DNA of 64,000 nucleotides from Muricea muricata. Its lineage: Eukaryota > Cnidaria > Anthozoa > Malacalcyonacea > Plexauridae. Within the stretch, counting starts at the first letter, position 1, and each line of letters starts with the position of its first letter. Where the stretch lies: assembly GCA_963855995.1 (NCBI GenBank), contig OY979717.1:19629906-19693905 (forward strand). Direction: 5' to 3'. The notes beneath the pieces were generated by a model that was not told the origin of the DNA, did not search any database, and saw only the letters and a program-made list of their open reading frames with translations. The translations under genes and the position numbers were made by a program. Shown in pieces: positions 34,267-44,639 of the stretch.

Positions 34267-34773
34267 ATGAGTTCGTATGAAAATCTAAGCTTCGAAGACT
34301 TTAAACTATGGAAAGTACGGGAACTACGAGTTTTTTTGCGTGATCGTGGTTTAAAAATCACTGGAGCAAAGGAAGAGTTAGTGGCATTGGCCTACGCTGC
34401 ATGTCAACTTTCAGTGCCGTTAAAACCATCAGCTGCTGAAGAACATAAAGTAAAACAAGAACAGTACAGTGCGTTATATATATATATATTATGAATATTG
34501 GAGGGAAAACTATACCAGACCCGCTTACAGAGCTTACAGCCGGGTGGATTGGTGAAAAAGATGGTATATGCAATTGGCCTCCAATCTTTCACCTTCAGAA
34601 TTTCTCCTGACTGTCGAGCAGTCTAGTACTGGTCTGAATAAGCGCCTTTTGAGTGACTACAAAGAAGGGAAAGCCTACAGCTATTTTGATTCGAAATGGT
34701 TAAAGGAGGTTTTTTATCATGAGATAAACCCGACATCATTGCACTGCATCCTAAAATCAAAATCTGTTGGATA
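34267..34773 (+). pseudogene. N-terminal part of the SAP/SWIM/YqaJ transposon protein
   Basis: The start MSSYENLSFEDFKLWKVREL leads into a SAP-like helix-turn-helix DNA-binding motif (LRDRGLKITGAKEELVALAY). After a break at 34490 the sense resumes as DPLTELTAGWIGEKDGICNW, then in another frame as RLLSDYKEGKAYSYF and VFYHEINPTSLHCILKSKS, the region that normally leads to the SWIM finger. So there are at least two frame changes, and then the inserted hairpin element. Confidence 0.7.
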
Positions 34774-34810
34774 AGTAATAATTATTTCATATATATTTAA
34801 CATATAGAGA

Positions 34811-35465
34811 TTACTTCATGGTTGGTGAGTGCGTACGATTTTTATTCACGAGTTGTGAAGGATCGTTGAACGAACGAGTGAGCGCAGCGAACGAGTGAGT
34901 TTAGCGATCCTTCACAACGAGTGAATAATAAAAATCGTACAAACGAACCAACCATGAAGTAATTTGTTTATTATATGAGTATAAAGATGAGTGTATAAAG
35001 ATACGGATATATCTTACTGACAAAAACAAATACTTAAGCAAAATATTAAAATGGAATTTCTTACTATTTATTGCTTTGTTTTCTTGCTGAAAATGAAACC
35101 ATGAGGTTTATTTCAAGTTAATGAGGCCACGAATGTCGTCGTTATGATTTTAGGTGGTTGTTTTATCAGTGAAATTGTCTTAAATCTCTCTTTTCGGTGA
35201 GTTAAAAAAATACTTGTAAAATCAGACTCCATGTTTACACTAGCCTGCGAGCAGGTGTTGCAAGTTCGGGTCAGCCAATCAGAACACTGAACGATAAATT
35301 TTCACTGGTGAAAAAACATGGTTCGTCCAATCAAAGGCCGTGAACGATGATTTTTCACCGAGTGAAATTTTATCGTTCTTGATGCCGATTGGCTATTGCT
35401 AATTTGGAACGATTATTACGCACAGCCATATCGATGAATAAATCTCTATACTCATGTAATAAAAT
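34811..35465. mobile_element. Hairpin-ended non-autonomous element, possible relative of the YR element
   Basis: The left half is a long imperfect hairpin (34811-34964) with arms including ATTACTTCATGGTTGGT and GTACGATTTTTATTCACGAG. Its apical part contains GAGCGCAGCGAACGAGTGAG. TTTATTATATGAGTATA follows at 34966. The right half holds a second hairpin between CCAATCAGAACACTGAACG and CGTTCTTGATGCCGATTGG, and ends TATACTCATGTAATAAA, the inverse of the 34966 motif. No protein is encoded. It lies between the SAP part and the SWIM part of the transposon gene. The same hairpin signatures bound the recombinase element at 44795-46816. Confidence 0.6.
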
Positions 35466-36039
35466 TAAGGTCATCACGTGACCACAGCACATGTAGGAGT
35501 TTTAAGGTTGTTCTGTGTAAAATACAATTTTTGTATCGTTCGAGAGATATATTTTCTAACAAAATCGACACCTTCTCAAAAAGTCAACAACATACCTCAT
35601 GATATTTGGTTATGAGTTGAGAAGAAAACAGGCACTGTTGCATCTGCCTATTGTAGCTGTTTTGCTGGGTAAGATTATGCTAAATATAATACTTTATATA
35701 GTTATATAATACTTTGTATATATGTCTTGTGAATCCATTAACCAACAATGCACCCATTGCACTCTATTTTTTTTACTTTGTCTAATGCTACACAATTTTA
35801 CATGTCAGTAGCAGAGTCTTGCACTCTATTAACGGGTTAATTAATATCATGTTTAGAAGGCTTGATTCTGTGCTGATTAATTTTTAATTGGCACACTTTC
35901 AAAATTAATTTTTAACTAGCACAGGTCTTAACCAATGTGAATCAAGTAAACTATTGATAATTTTAATGAAATAATTGCACTTTTTACCAATAAGACTACT
36001 GTAATGTTTTCATGTTTGTAATAAACAGTATTGTTTTTC
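35466..36039. other. Non-coding interval inside the 4.9 kb transposon
   Basis: AT-rich, no recognised motif; probably intron or decayed coding sequence between the SAP and SWIM parts of the gene. Confidence 0.4.
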
Positions 36040-37377
36040 CAGTCTTGGTTCAACATGTAATCATATTGCTGCTGTCCTTTTTAAAGTCGAATATGCTTGG
36101 ACCAAAGGCCTGGTGAACACCAAATCACCTACTTCTGTTGAGTGTGCTTGGAACAAATATGGTTCTGGGAAAACGGGAATAGCTCCTAAGCTGTTGTCAG
36201 ATATGGCTTTAAAGAAACCACATTACAAAAAGAAAGGACAGTGTAAAATTATCAATCCTGTTGCAAGGAAGGTTTTTGATCCCAAAAGAAAAAAGAAAAT
36301 TGATAGTAAACCAAATATAAAAGATATTGCATCCTATTTATATGCAAGTGTGCCAGATGCCTGTGCTTTTCAGTATCTAGATATGAAAGCTTCAAGCACC
36401 TACCCTCCAGACGATGACATTAATGTAGTGGATACAGTTACTGTTGAGACATCAACGGCACTGCCCAGAAGCATGCCTGAATTAGCATCAGCCACACAGA
36501 ACATTCAGGAATTACTTGATAATTTAAATGGCTTTACTCAAGAGCAAGCCCATTCTGTTGAATCAGGTACAAGGGGTCAGAATGACAACAATAACTGGTC
36601 CAACCAACGTCTTGGAAGGATTACAGCTTCCATTAGTCGTCGAGTGCTGACAAAAGTGAGAGCACTGCAAAAGTCTGAAGGCAAAGTTTCAACTTTGGCT
36701 CTGGTTAATTCTATTTGTTAGCCACCAAACTCTAGCGCTGCCTACCTCCCTGCATTCCAGTATGGACATCAAATGGAGAGTGAAGCAAGATCTGAATATC
36801 TTAAAGTAGCTAAAGTTAACCACAAAAATGTTATTGTTCAGGAATGTGGGCTATTTATTTCAAAAACAAAGCCATATATTGGGGCATCCCCTGATGGATT
36901 AGTCACTTGTAAGTGTTGTGGTAGTGGTATTTTAGAAATCAAATGCCCTATAAGTGTAGCTCATTTAAGTCCAAGTGAGAGTAGGTTACCATATCTAAGG
37001 AAACATGACAATGATAAAGTAAATTTAAATCATAACCACCCTTACTATAGTCAGATACAACACCAGTTGGGTGTAACTGGACGGTTATGGTGTGACTTCT
37101 TTGTTTATTCAAGACATGGACATTACATTGAACGCATTCTGTTTGACCCCTCTTGTTGGTTAGAACTCGAAACAGCTGCAGAAACGTTTTTCACAAATCA
37201 TGTTGGTCCAAAGTTGATAGAGATGAAGAATATTCAGGAAATATGCCATCAAATTCAGAATTTGATGTTATGTGTTGCATTTGCAAGTGCTGTTTTCAGG
37301 CTGAAAAGGCCAACAATGTTGATTTCATCTGTGGTGATTGTAGCATATCTGTTGATAAACTGCAGTCTACTGATTAA
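36040..37377 (+). pseudogene. SWIM finger and YqaJ-type exonuclease of the transposon
   Basis: It begins with a SWIM-like finger (GSTCNHIAAVLFKVEYAW, the last Cys and His of the CxCx(n)CxH pattern). A linker of about 180 residues follows. An in-frame TAG at 36719-36721 interrupts an otherwise open sense. Downstream comes the YqaJ fold: FQYGHQMESEARSEYL, then YIGASPDGL (catalytic Asp), GILEIKCP (Glu and Lys) and YYSQIQHQLGVTG (Gln). Near 37225 a frameshift separates it from a C-terminal Cys-rich finger (CCICKCCF...FICGDC, 37230-37377). Such proteins are DNA nucleases by fold; here they belong to the mobile element. One nonsense and one frameshift make it a recent pseudogene. Confidence 0.82.
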
Positions 37378-37550
37378 CTGTCTTTGAAAATGATTTCCAC
37401 ATAGCTGGGGAATAAAAACATCAAAAAAAGGGAAAAAACAATGTAAAGCAAAAAATCTGGATGAACTTAAAAACAGTTTTATTTCTTAACTATTATTTAA
37501 TGTTAACTATCTTATATCTTACCAGTATCAAGTGTTTCATGTTCACAGTG

Positions 37551-38096
37551 TTAAAATTCCAATGGAGGAAGTAAATTGCAAATGCATGCACAAACAACAA
37601 TAATGTCATCAGCTACAGGTAATAGGGTAATAGGAAGTACTGTTTTCAAAATTGCAAAATTTTTCATTCTGCCAATAGCTCTTTCGACGTGTATTCTCGC
37701 ATTTGCTATTTTCTTTGTTTTTTGGTAGGGGGCCCTTGACTTAGGTGGAGGCCTTTTTCTTTTCAGTGGCTTTTCTCTTCCAGTAGCACTTAAGTTGATG
37801 GATGGACTTGGGAAAGCCTCAGTTGGCTTCCCTTCAGGAAAATGAACAGAGCATACTCTAGAATCTTCTGATGGCTGCCAGTTCTTTTTTGTTTTTGCAT
37901 CCTTGCGATTTACAGCTTTTATCCATTCTTTTCTGGTTTCAGGACATTGTTCTTCGGTTGGAAATGGGTACAACACAAAGGGAGGTGGGCAAGCATACTC
38001 TGACTGCTTGATTAAGTGTTCTGGGCATACTGTTTTCTTCCATTGTTTAAGAGAATATGTGCTGTTGGTGCAATGTGTAAACGCGCAAATCCGCAT
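37551..38096 (-). CDS. THAP domain fused to the tail of a DDE transposase (internal deletion)
   Basis: An intact frame of 181 residues. Residues 1-100 form a THAP-like zinc finger: CAFTHC near the start, then LYPFPTE, RKEWIKAVNRK, W, and the closing C-S-V-H-F block (SRVCSVHFPEGKPTEAFP). A basic linker KPLKRKRPPPKSRAPYQKTK joins directly to ARIHVERAIGRMKNFAIL...CICNLLPPL, the last segment of DDE_Tnp_4 (Harbinger-type) transposases. The catalytic core between them is missing, so this is a deletion product that keeps the DNA-binding part. It might act as a repressor of transposition, but that is inference. Confidence 0.8.
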   Translation of the reverse strand: MRICAFTHCTNSTYSLKQWKKTVCPEHLIKQSEYACPPPFVLYPFPTEEQCPETRKEWIKAVNRKDAKTKKNWQPSEDSRVCSVHFPEGKPTEAFPSPSINLSATGREKPLKRKRPPPKSRAPYQKTKKIANARIHVERAIGRMKNFAILKTVLPITLLPVADDIIVVCACICNLLPPLEF

Positions 38097-38111
38097 CTAC
38101 AATACAAAAAT

Positions 38112-38462
38112 ATCCAATTAAAATCACAAAAACACAGATATACGTTCACTTTTAATTTATCATTTAAAATAAATTCGTATTTGAAAATATCTGATATTTG
38201 GAGCATATTAAACTAGTATTAATTTCATGAAAAAGAAGTCAAAGAACGCCAAAAACTTGTGTTATTCAGACTCATGCTAGCCTGGCGATATATATAATAA
38301 GCACATACCTCGTGTGAGTCCTGACATTCAATAAACAGCCCTCTTTTGTAAAAATAATCCTCTAGTTGGCATAATTTTCAACAAAAACGATAATCATTTT
38401 GAAGAAAACAAGTCCTGTTTTATCCCGACTCGTACTCAGGCTTTGTGAAATTTGCGGAACTC
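38112..38462. other. Non-coding interval, nothing recognised
   Basis: AT-rich 5' flank of the THAP-DDE gene inside the transposon. No promoter element can be fixed. Confidence 0.4.
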
Positions 38463-38814
38463 CGAGCTTGCTTATTACTGTCAAAAAAGGTGATATTTCA
38501 AGTTCAATTTTAGAAAAAGTAACTTGCATCAACAGAAAGCTCGTAAAAAGTAAATATAAGACATTTAAATGGCCACCTGGATTTTTCAAGCGGTTTTCAA
38601 GTTATTGATCCTTTAAACCACGAAAAAATGCTAAAATCGCGCAAAAAACCTGGGCACTCGTATGAAAATATGCTTTCAAAGGCTGAAAAGAAAGGCAGAA
38701 AAATTAGGGTGGCCATTTAAATGACTTATATTTAATTTTTTACGAGCTTTCTGTTGATGCAAGTTATTTTTTCTAAAATTGAACTTGAAATATCACCTTT
38801 TTTGACAGCAATAC
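38463..38814. repeat. Foldback inserted beside the right inverted end
   Basis: The arms at 38463-38581 and 38700-38814 share ATTACTGTCAAAAAAGGTGA-like ends and GCATCAACAGAAAGCTCGTA. They are reverse complements with few differences. It abuts the right end of the 4.9 kb transposon. Open frames on both strands across the arms are artefacts. Confidence 0.75.
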
Positions 38815-39260
38815 AGCTTTATAGTAATATCGTAGAAAAACGTGTTGGCAAGAGCCCATGAGAAATTTCAACGCGGCCAACATTCAGAAATATACTTACT
38901 AACCTTAAAGGAACAAGATAAAACCAAAATGGAATTGTCCCCTGATATGGTAAGTAAACATGCTTTTTGGTACCCCTATCTGCCGGACTAGTATATATAC
39001 CATGAACATATGACTATAGATGATCTTGAATATGAACCTATTTTGGAGGATTGCAGTCCATTATCACAGAGTGTCGTACGTTTTTTAAATATGCATGTCT
39101 TACGGTTTGAATTCATGGCTGAGTTTTACAAATTGTCAGTCAAATTTGGAGATAAATTCGAACTTTAATTCAAACTATGTGTTGTTTAATATCTTTTTAT
39201 TTTACCTCAGATTTATTGAGACTTACTTTGGTTTTATATTCATTGTCCATTGATATTATA

Positions 39261-39649
39261 TTTATATCCTTACTTCCTGACGTTTATAAATTATTTTCTA
39301 GCTAAACTTCATACACAAGACACAAGTGCGTAGGAAGTGGGCATCTCTTTATTGCCGTGGCATCAGACATAGCAATTACACATTACAGCAAGTAATTGAT
39401 TTACATAGTTTAAAGCATAAGCAAGAGAATTAGTGTTGTCGGCTTGAGAGAATGCCTCGAATGGCGTTCTACGTCATTGTTGTTCTTTTAATACTGCTGG
39501 ACATATCCCTCGGGACTATTATCTATTGTTATTCCGTATCGCTAAAAAATACATTTATATCCTTACTTCGTGACGTTTATAAATTATTTTCTAGCTAAAC
39601 TTCATACACAAGACACAAGTGCGTAGGAAGTGGGCATCTCTTTATTGCC
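39261..39649 (-). repeat. Terminal A-B-A repeat block of the Ngaro-type element
   Basis: A copies at 39261-39356 and 39554-39649 share GACGTTTATAAATTATTTTC and AAGTGCGTAGGAAGTGGGCA. The B copy at 39403-39557 matches 43648-43802 across about 155 bases, beginning ACATAGTTTAAAGCATAAGC. A and B overlap by a few bases at 39554-39557. Confidence 0.9.
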
Positions 39650-39712
39650 CATCTCGACCATAAAGAAAGCTGTTCGGTATTAGAGCTATATACAGTGTTC
39701 TTTTTTAGTGTT

Positions 39713-40675
39713 TTATTGAAGACTCCTTGAAACTGAAAGTAATGCGTCGAGGTTATCTTTTATATATCCGTCCTTTGCTGTCTCCGATTTCCAGCGGCCG
39801 TGTCGCTTGAAGAGCCTGTCACTTATTCCGTTATTTGCTGCCAATGTAGCGCCACCGCTGCGGAGGCTGTGAAGACCGAACTTCTCTCTCTCGTACCCCA
39901 AGGAGCTAAGAGCCCGTAGGACAATCTCTCCTCCAACCTCCACGTAGCTTGTAGGACTTGGTCGCTTTAACATACTGTAATCTGGAAAACAAGGGGTAGG
40001 TTGAGGATAACTGCAGCTTGGCTGAGTCAACGTACCGTTGAAGAATACTGTACGGACAAGTGGTTCCCCCATTGTGAGCTAAGAGGACTTTCGAACCATC
40101 CCTATAAACGTCGGTTTTACTTTTTAATATCTGGAGCTCCACGAACATGGCATCATGTTGTTGGATAAATTTAACATCACAACACCGGAGACCTGAAACT
40201 TCTGAAAAACGCAGGAGCCCATAAACGCAGTAACACAAATGGCAGACACACGTAAATCGCTTAAATTTGAGCTGTGAGATGCATAGCGCGTGCAAAAGTT
40301 AACGAGCATATCCAGTGTAAAGGGTTCTTTCTTAAGAGTAGGTTTCAGCAGTGTTCGCTTCCCAGCCTCTAGGATGTTACGGACGAGGGCGGCCTCGCAC
40401 GGGCTTTCCCAGCCATACAGCCCATGGACCCAACGGATTCCATAGACTGCGCTCTCCAAGTTAGAATAAGGGGAATTAGTCTGCAATAAATGTTCTAAGT
40501 ACAGGGCCACAGTGGTGGCACGCGCAGGGAGGCTCTTTAGTTCGTTATAGCATGAAGTCCTCGGGTGAAACTCATTGAACGCCCTTGAATACTTATCAGC
40601 GGTCTTCGGAGCTCGTGACTGGATCACACGATTTGGGATACACACAGCAAGTTTCTTCAGATCAGGATCACTCAA
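39713..40675 (-). pseudogene. Ngaro-type tyrosine recombinase, two frameshifts
   Basis: The N-terminal part (40124-40675) starts MSDPDLKKLAVCIPNRVIQS and resembles the core-binding domain. Then in a second frame comes VYGLLRFSEVSGLRCCDVKF with the first catalytic Arg (around 40190-40240). In a third frame (39713-40072) are the HSLRSGG box (His and Arg), RHGRW and DGYIKD with the nucleophilic Tyr. The shifts near 40215 and 40060 disable it. The enzyme would integrate the circular cDNA. Confidence 0.85.
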
Positions 40676-40868
40676 TTGGCAAACAAGTGATATCTGCAGC
40701 TTTGCACTCTGTGTGAATTAAAACATGTACGTTAGTCAGATCGAACAGGCATTTCACAAAAGCGTACTTTTCTTTCTTTCTTTTTTTTTTTACGAAAGTG
40801 ACCCGTCGAGTAGTAAAAAAGCAACGGCGCTAGTTTAAATTGTTTGACTTAAACAGGGAATTTTGTGT

Positions 40869-42920
40869 TCATGCCATGCTCATAAAATCTTTACCGTTTT
40901 CAATGTAGAGAATATCGACAACGAATGAGCGAAAAGTATTAAATTCTGTCACAAGTAATGGCCAAAATACGGCGGAGGGCCAGACTGGTACAGCGAGGAC
41001 TGCAAGGCAGCGCGACGCTACCACCTGTTGCACCGCTCTACCAACCAGTGATATGGGTGGAGCTAGCCAGCAAATTTCACCATACCACTCAAACGAAAAC
41101 GCGTCTACACCCAGGCTATCCGGTTGATAGAACTTCGAATAAAATCGGGCAGTCTTTGTCTTTCCACCGCTGGCAAAACAGTCTACTGTAAAATTAATAC
41201 CCCAGTGGGATGAGACAGCGTGAAAATATGCGCTTTTAATGCGCCAATCTTCTGGGTCAATGATTTTGCTTAAATAGTCAGCCTTTTCATTTTCGGCCCG
41301 GGGTATCCACTTTACTTCTAAATTGATATTGTGGTATTTGGTAAAAAAATAAACGTCCAGTGCTATTTTATGGAGGTGTTCCTTCATGCTGCCAGACTCA
41401 AGAATGCTTTTAACACTTTGGTTGTCTGTAAACCATTTGACCGTATGTGAGGCTAGAAGTGATTTAAAGCTGGGGAGGGCGAGATTAATGCACTGCAGCT
41501 CTCGCCAAGCGGAACTCTGTTTCATTTCGAGGTCAGTCCAAATTTTTTGAAATATTGGAGATTCATCCACAGCTATGTATGCTGCGCAGCCAGTGCTACT
41601 AGCATCGGAATATACAATTCGCGAAGGACTCGGGAGGTCCGCTGAAATAAAGCGGAAATTTAACCTGTTAACCTCTTTTCGCCAGAAATCTAGCTCTTGA
41701 TTATCTAATATAAGCTTGGAATTCCAGAGTTGGCGCGATTCAATTTTCCGATACATTGCTTTTGTCACTAAGTTGCAAATATTGCCGAATACTAAACTAT
41801 TTGACATAATCAAGCCCGCAACCGGAGCCAGTTTCCGGGCAGTTATAGTCGTCTTACATGTCGTATGATCGGCCAGTGCCTCAATCTCGGTTTGTAACCT
41901 AGTGACTCTTCTTTCAGGTATCTTTAGAACCTGGTTTAATAAATCCCAGTCCAGGCCGAGCCAAGTGAGTTGCTGGGTAGGAGACCATTGGCACTTGCCA
42001 CAGTTGGGGACAAAGCCACTAGCGACTAGGTCAGCCCGGACTGACAAGGACTGTTTTGTCACTGCGTCAAACGTTGAGCTTGCACCTAAACCATCATCCA
42101 AATATACAACTATTCTGATGGCTTTACTACGCCAATACTTAACGAGGGGTCTGATAACCTTCGTAAAAATATATGGGCCGGTAGACAGGCCAAACGGTAA
42201 AACTGTAAACACAAAATATCGTGGGTTTGAGTCAAATACCCATGCCAACCCAAGAAACTGCTGATCGCTAGCATGGATATCAATGTGGTGATACCCAGAC
42301 TTGATATCAAATGAAAACATCCAGTACTGTGCTGGATTAACAAGAAGTCCTAGCATTGCTTTGGCGTCTTCAAACTTTACGTGACTCTTTTTAATATAGG
42401 TATTCGGATAGCGAAGGTCTAGAATCAAACGCTTTTTCCCATTGGACTGGACGCTGACAGACAACGGGTTGACAACTGTGGGTGGAGTCGGACACTCCAG
42501 AACTGAACCCACACGCAATAACTCCTTAATAGCAGAGGCCACCGAACTGGCTATGTTCATGGGAAGACTTGTTGTTTGGGAAAAAAGCCCGCGGGGGCGT
42601 ATGCAATACGGGGCGATTTTATACCCTTCCCGTATAACTGAGAGAACGAACGGCGGAGCCGAAATGGACTCCCAGAATTGCACACATGCTTTGAGACGAT
42701 CTTTAACGTTCACCACTTGAGCACCCTGAACGAGTTCTGGCGTTTCAGTTTCATGCATTAGGACTATTACGATTATGCATATCACTACACAAATAATTAG
42801 TATACTCATCTTCACACAATCGATTTGCAGCCAGTTTATGTCGATGTTCAGCGAGAAGTTGCCCCGGCGTGTCGGGATGGGTCGGATTGACGTTGATCTG
42901 TACTGTAGAAGTTGATACAT
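40869..42920 (-). CDS. Ngaro-type reverse transcriptase and RNase H
   Basis: 683 residues, intact. RT motifs: KKRLILDLRYPN, FSFDIKSGYHHI (first Asp), FTVLPFGLSTGPYIFTK and VYLDDGLG (catalytic YLDD). A connection is followed by RNase H beginning IVYSDASSTGCAAY with FTDNQSV and the SS(H)WGINFTVDCFAS segment typical of DIRS/Ngaro polyproteins. The first 75 codons overlap the end of Gag in another frame and include a strongly hydrophobic run, MSILIICVVICIIVIVLM, so the true start or a frameshift product is unclear. The enzyme copies element RNA into DNA. Confidence 0.92.
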   Translation of the reverse strand: MYQLLQYRSTSIRPIPTRRGNFSLNIDINWLQIDCVKMSILIICVVICIIVIVLMHETETPELVQGAQVVNVKDRLKACVQFWESISAPPFVLSVIREGYKIAPYCIRPRGLFSQTTSLPMNIASSVASAIKELLRVGSVLECPTPPTVVNPLSVSVQSNGKKRLILDLRYPNTYIKKSHVKFEDAKAMLGLLVNPAQYWMFSFDIKSGYHHIDIHASDQQFLGLAWVFDSNPRYFVFTVLPFGLSTGPYIFTKVIRPLVKYWRSKAIRIVVYLDDGLGASSTFDAVTKQSLSVRADLVASGFVPNCGKCQWSPTQQLTWLGLDWDLLNQVLKIPERRVTRLQTEIEALADHTTCKTTITARKLAPVAGLIMSNSLVFGNICNLVTKAMYRKIESRQLWNSKLILDNQELDFWRKEVNRLNFRFISADLPSPSRIVYSDASSTGCAAYIAVDESPIFQKIWTDLEMKQSSAWRELQCINLALPSFKSLLASHTVKWFTDNQSVKSILESGSMKEHLHKIALDVYFFTKYHNINLEVKWIPRAENEKADYLSKIIDPEDWRIKSAYFHAVSSHWGINFTVDCFASGGKTKTARFYSKFYQPDSLGVDAFSFEWYGEICWLAPPISLVGRAVQQVVASRCLAVLAVPVWPSAVFWPLLVTEFNTFRSFVVDILYIENGKDFMSMA

Positions 42921-43651
42921 TTGGGCGACCCAGCCCAGTGGCCGAAGGCCCCGCAGCTAAAATATTTGTCAGTGGGGAAATATCGTTCATAGTTCCGAAA
43001 GGAACGTGGGTAGCTACGAAAGGGCTGCTGTGGAAGGGAAGGTCTTTCCGTAGGAGTCTGATGGGTAGAACTGGGCGTAGAGCGTGTCGACGAGGCGGTT
43101 GCTTTCGACATTTTTGATTGAGTCGACTTGAATTTCATCCTTGACAGCGCTCGCCGTTCGGCAGAACGAAGCTTCTTCTCATCCTCGGAATTTTCGGCTA
43201 ACTCGTCTGATTCGTACTCATCGACCGCGTTCCAACCGGCAGGACTTTTATCAGCAAAGCGAATAAGTTTGTTACGCTTGTTTAGCTTCTTTGTAAGGCT
43301 TTGGAGAATAGTATTCGCTTCAGCAAGATCACCGTCGAGCAGCGCTTTGGTGCAGTTATTCACACCGTCCAGAACATTATTAAACTCGAATTGGACGCGG
43401 TTTCCTCGAAACTTGAACGCGTTTGATGCTTTAGCTTCAGACTTGAGTTTCTTTATTTCAGACGCATGGTGGGCGTCTTTGTCCTCCACGCTTCGCTTAA
43501 AGCTGGAAAACTTTTGTTCTAGCTTAGTGTCGAGCAGTGTAGCGATGTCTTGAAGCATATTTCGTGAACTGGCTTGTGAAGGAAGTTCAGAAGGGTTGTG
43601 CTCTGTGTCGCTTCGTAATAATTCTCTCTCCACATCTGATGCCGTAGACAT
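42848..43651 (-). CDS. Ngaro-type Gag-like protein
   Basis: 267 residues. The start is MSTASDVERELLRSD. A coiled-coil-like segment spans about 35-75 (LDTKLEQKFSSFKRSVEDKD). A basic, Ser/Thr/Pro-rich stretch follows, and a zinc knuckle FSCGAFGHWAGSPKC lies near 230-245. It probably binds element RNA. The stop lies inside the RT frame (overlap 42848-42920), so RT could be made by frameshifting or internal initiation. The ATG is within repeat copy B. Confidence 0.85.
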   Translation of the reverse strand: MSTASDVERELLRSDTEHNPSELPSQASSRNMLQDIATLLDTKLEQKFSSFKRSVEDKDAHHASEIKKLKSEAKASNAFKFRGNRVQFEFNNVLDGVNNCTKALLDGDLAEANTILQSLTKKLNKRNKLIRFADKSPAGWNAVDEYESDELAENSEDEKKLRSAERRALSRMKFKSTQSKMSKATASSTRSTPSSTHQTPTERPSLPQQPFRSYPRSFRNYERYFPTDKYFSCGAFGHWAGSPKCINFYSTDQRQSDPSRHAGATSR

Positions 43652-43802
43652 AGTTTAAAGCATAAGCAAGAGAATTAGTGTTGTCGGCTTGATAGAATGC
43701 CTCGAATGGCGTTCTACGTCATTGTTGTTCTTTTAATACTGCTGGACATATCCCTCGGGACTATTATCTATTGTTATTCCGTATCGCTAAAAAATACATT
43801 TA
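43648..43802 (-). repeat. 5' direct repeat (B) of the Ngaro-type element
   Basis: Matches 39403-39557 in the same orientation; it includes the start codon of the Gag-like frame. It probably holds the element's promoter, by analogy with the family. Confidence 0.9.
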
Positions 43803-43845
43803 CTTTTCACTTCATCTGGGTAAAAAGACTATGTTCAATCTACCT

Positions 43846-43926
43846 CTGTACTGTTGGGCTGAGATGTGATGAATTATGTTTATGAATGAAACTTAGTTCA
43901 ACACATCTCAGCCCAACAGTATACAG
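43846..43926. repeat. Hairpin beside the Ngaro-type element
   Basis: CTGTACTGTTGGGCTGAGAT and its complement at 43905-43926 (CATCTCAGCCCAACAGTATACAG) form a 22-bp stem with a loop of about 30 bases. Confidence 0.85.
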
Positions 43927-44639
43927 GTATTTCCACTGTTTTTCACCGGCCTTGCCTTTTGATAAATTTTGCATCGTCCCTTAGAACGGAATAATGAGAT
44001 CATTTGTTTATGCATGTTTATGTGGTAAAAAACTTGCTCTATCTTTACTAAACACACAGCGTTTCAACTCATTAAGCAGGTAAGTCAAATTATTAAAATA
44101 TTCTCATCTAACATTTTTAAGCAAATATGAACAATATTTCTATGAATGAATTCAACCATATCTGATTCCCAGAATTTCTCTGTCACGAAAACGGCCGACG
44201 CTGGTCTTTATTCGCGTTGCCACAACTGTTTTAAGTAGTGCGTAGATTTGGGGAAACTCAATTAAAGCGTTTTAAGTATAACAGTTTTGACGATCTAGGA
44301 AGTCCGTCCATGTGAAAACTGAATACATGTGAGTTCTTGGAATATGAAAAAAAATGGGAAGCCAATAATACTGTAGAAGATCTCGATAATCTATGAACTG
44401 AGAAAGCTAAAACTATACGCATGTATTCTTGGAATGATACCAGAAAAGGTATATACTATGTAGTTCAGTTACGAGATAAACTAAAGGAAAATGTATGCGC
44501 ATATAAAAGATGTTAAACCTATATAATACAACCATGCCACTGTGTACTTGTACATCTTTCTAAACATGTAAATTATTCAAAAAAAAATTCAATTGTATAT
44601 AAATCACACTGAAAACTACGCGCTCAAACCTAGATGCTG

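Larger units (their letters stand above)
34022..38911. mobile_element. 4.9 kb two-gene DNA transposon (ISL2EU/Harbinger-like)
   Basis: Inverted ends of about 100 bases: left 34022-34120 (CCTTTAAACTTAGTAAGTAT onward) and right 38812-38911. Both include GAATGTTGGCCGCGTTGAAA and AACACGTTTTTCTACGATAT. A plus-strand SAP/SWIM/YqaJ gene and a minus-strand THAP-DDE gene converge between them. A nuclease-type YqaJ gene paired with a THAP-DDE transposase is the pattern I associate with ISL2EU-type elements; this assignment is from memory. It is inactive: both genes are damaged and it holds later insertions (34811-35465, 38463-38814). Confidence 0.75.
39261..43802 (-). mobile_element. Ngaro-type tyrosine-recombinase retrotransposon
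   Basis: Minus-strand order: direct repeat B (43648-43802), Gag, RT-RNase H, tyrosine recombinase, then A (39554-39649), B again (39403-39557), A again (39261-39356). That is the split direct repeat arrangement of Ngaro-like elements, in which recombination of a circular intermediate drives insertion, so no target duplication is expected. The Gag and RT genes are intact, but the recombinase is frameshifted. The repeat copies are nearly identical (one or two differences seen), which suggests a recent insertion. Confidence 0.88.

Noticed and set aside
42442..43553. Plus-strand ORFs of 82-141 residues opposite the Ngaro-type genes
   Set aside because: Antisense shadows of the Gag and RT frames, without motifs.
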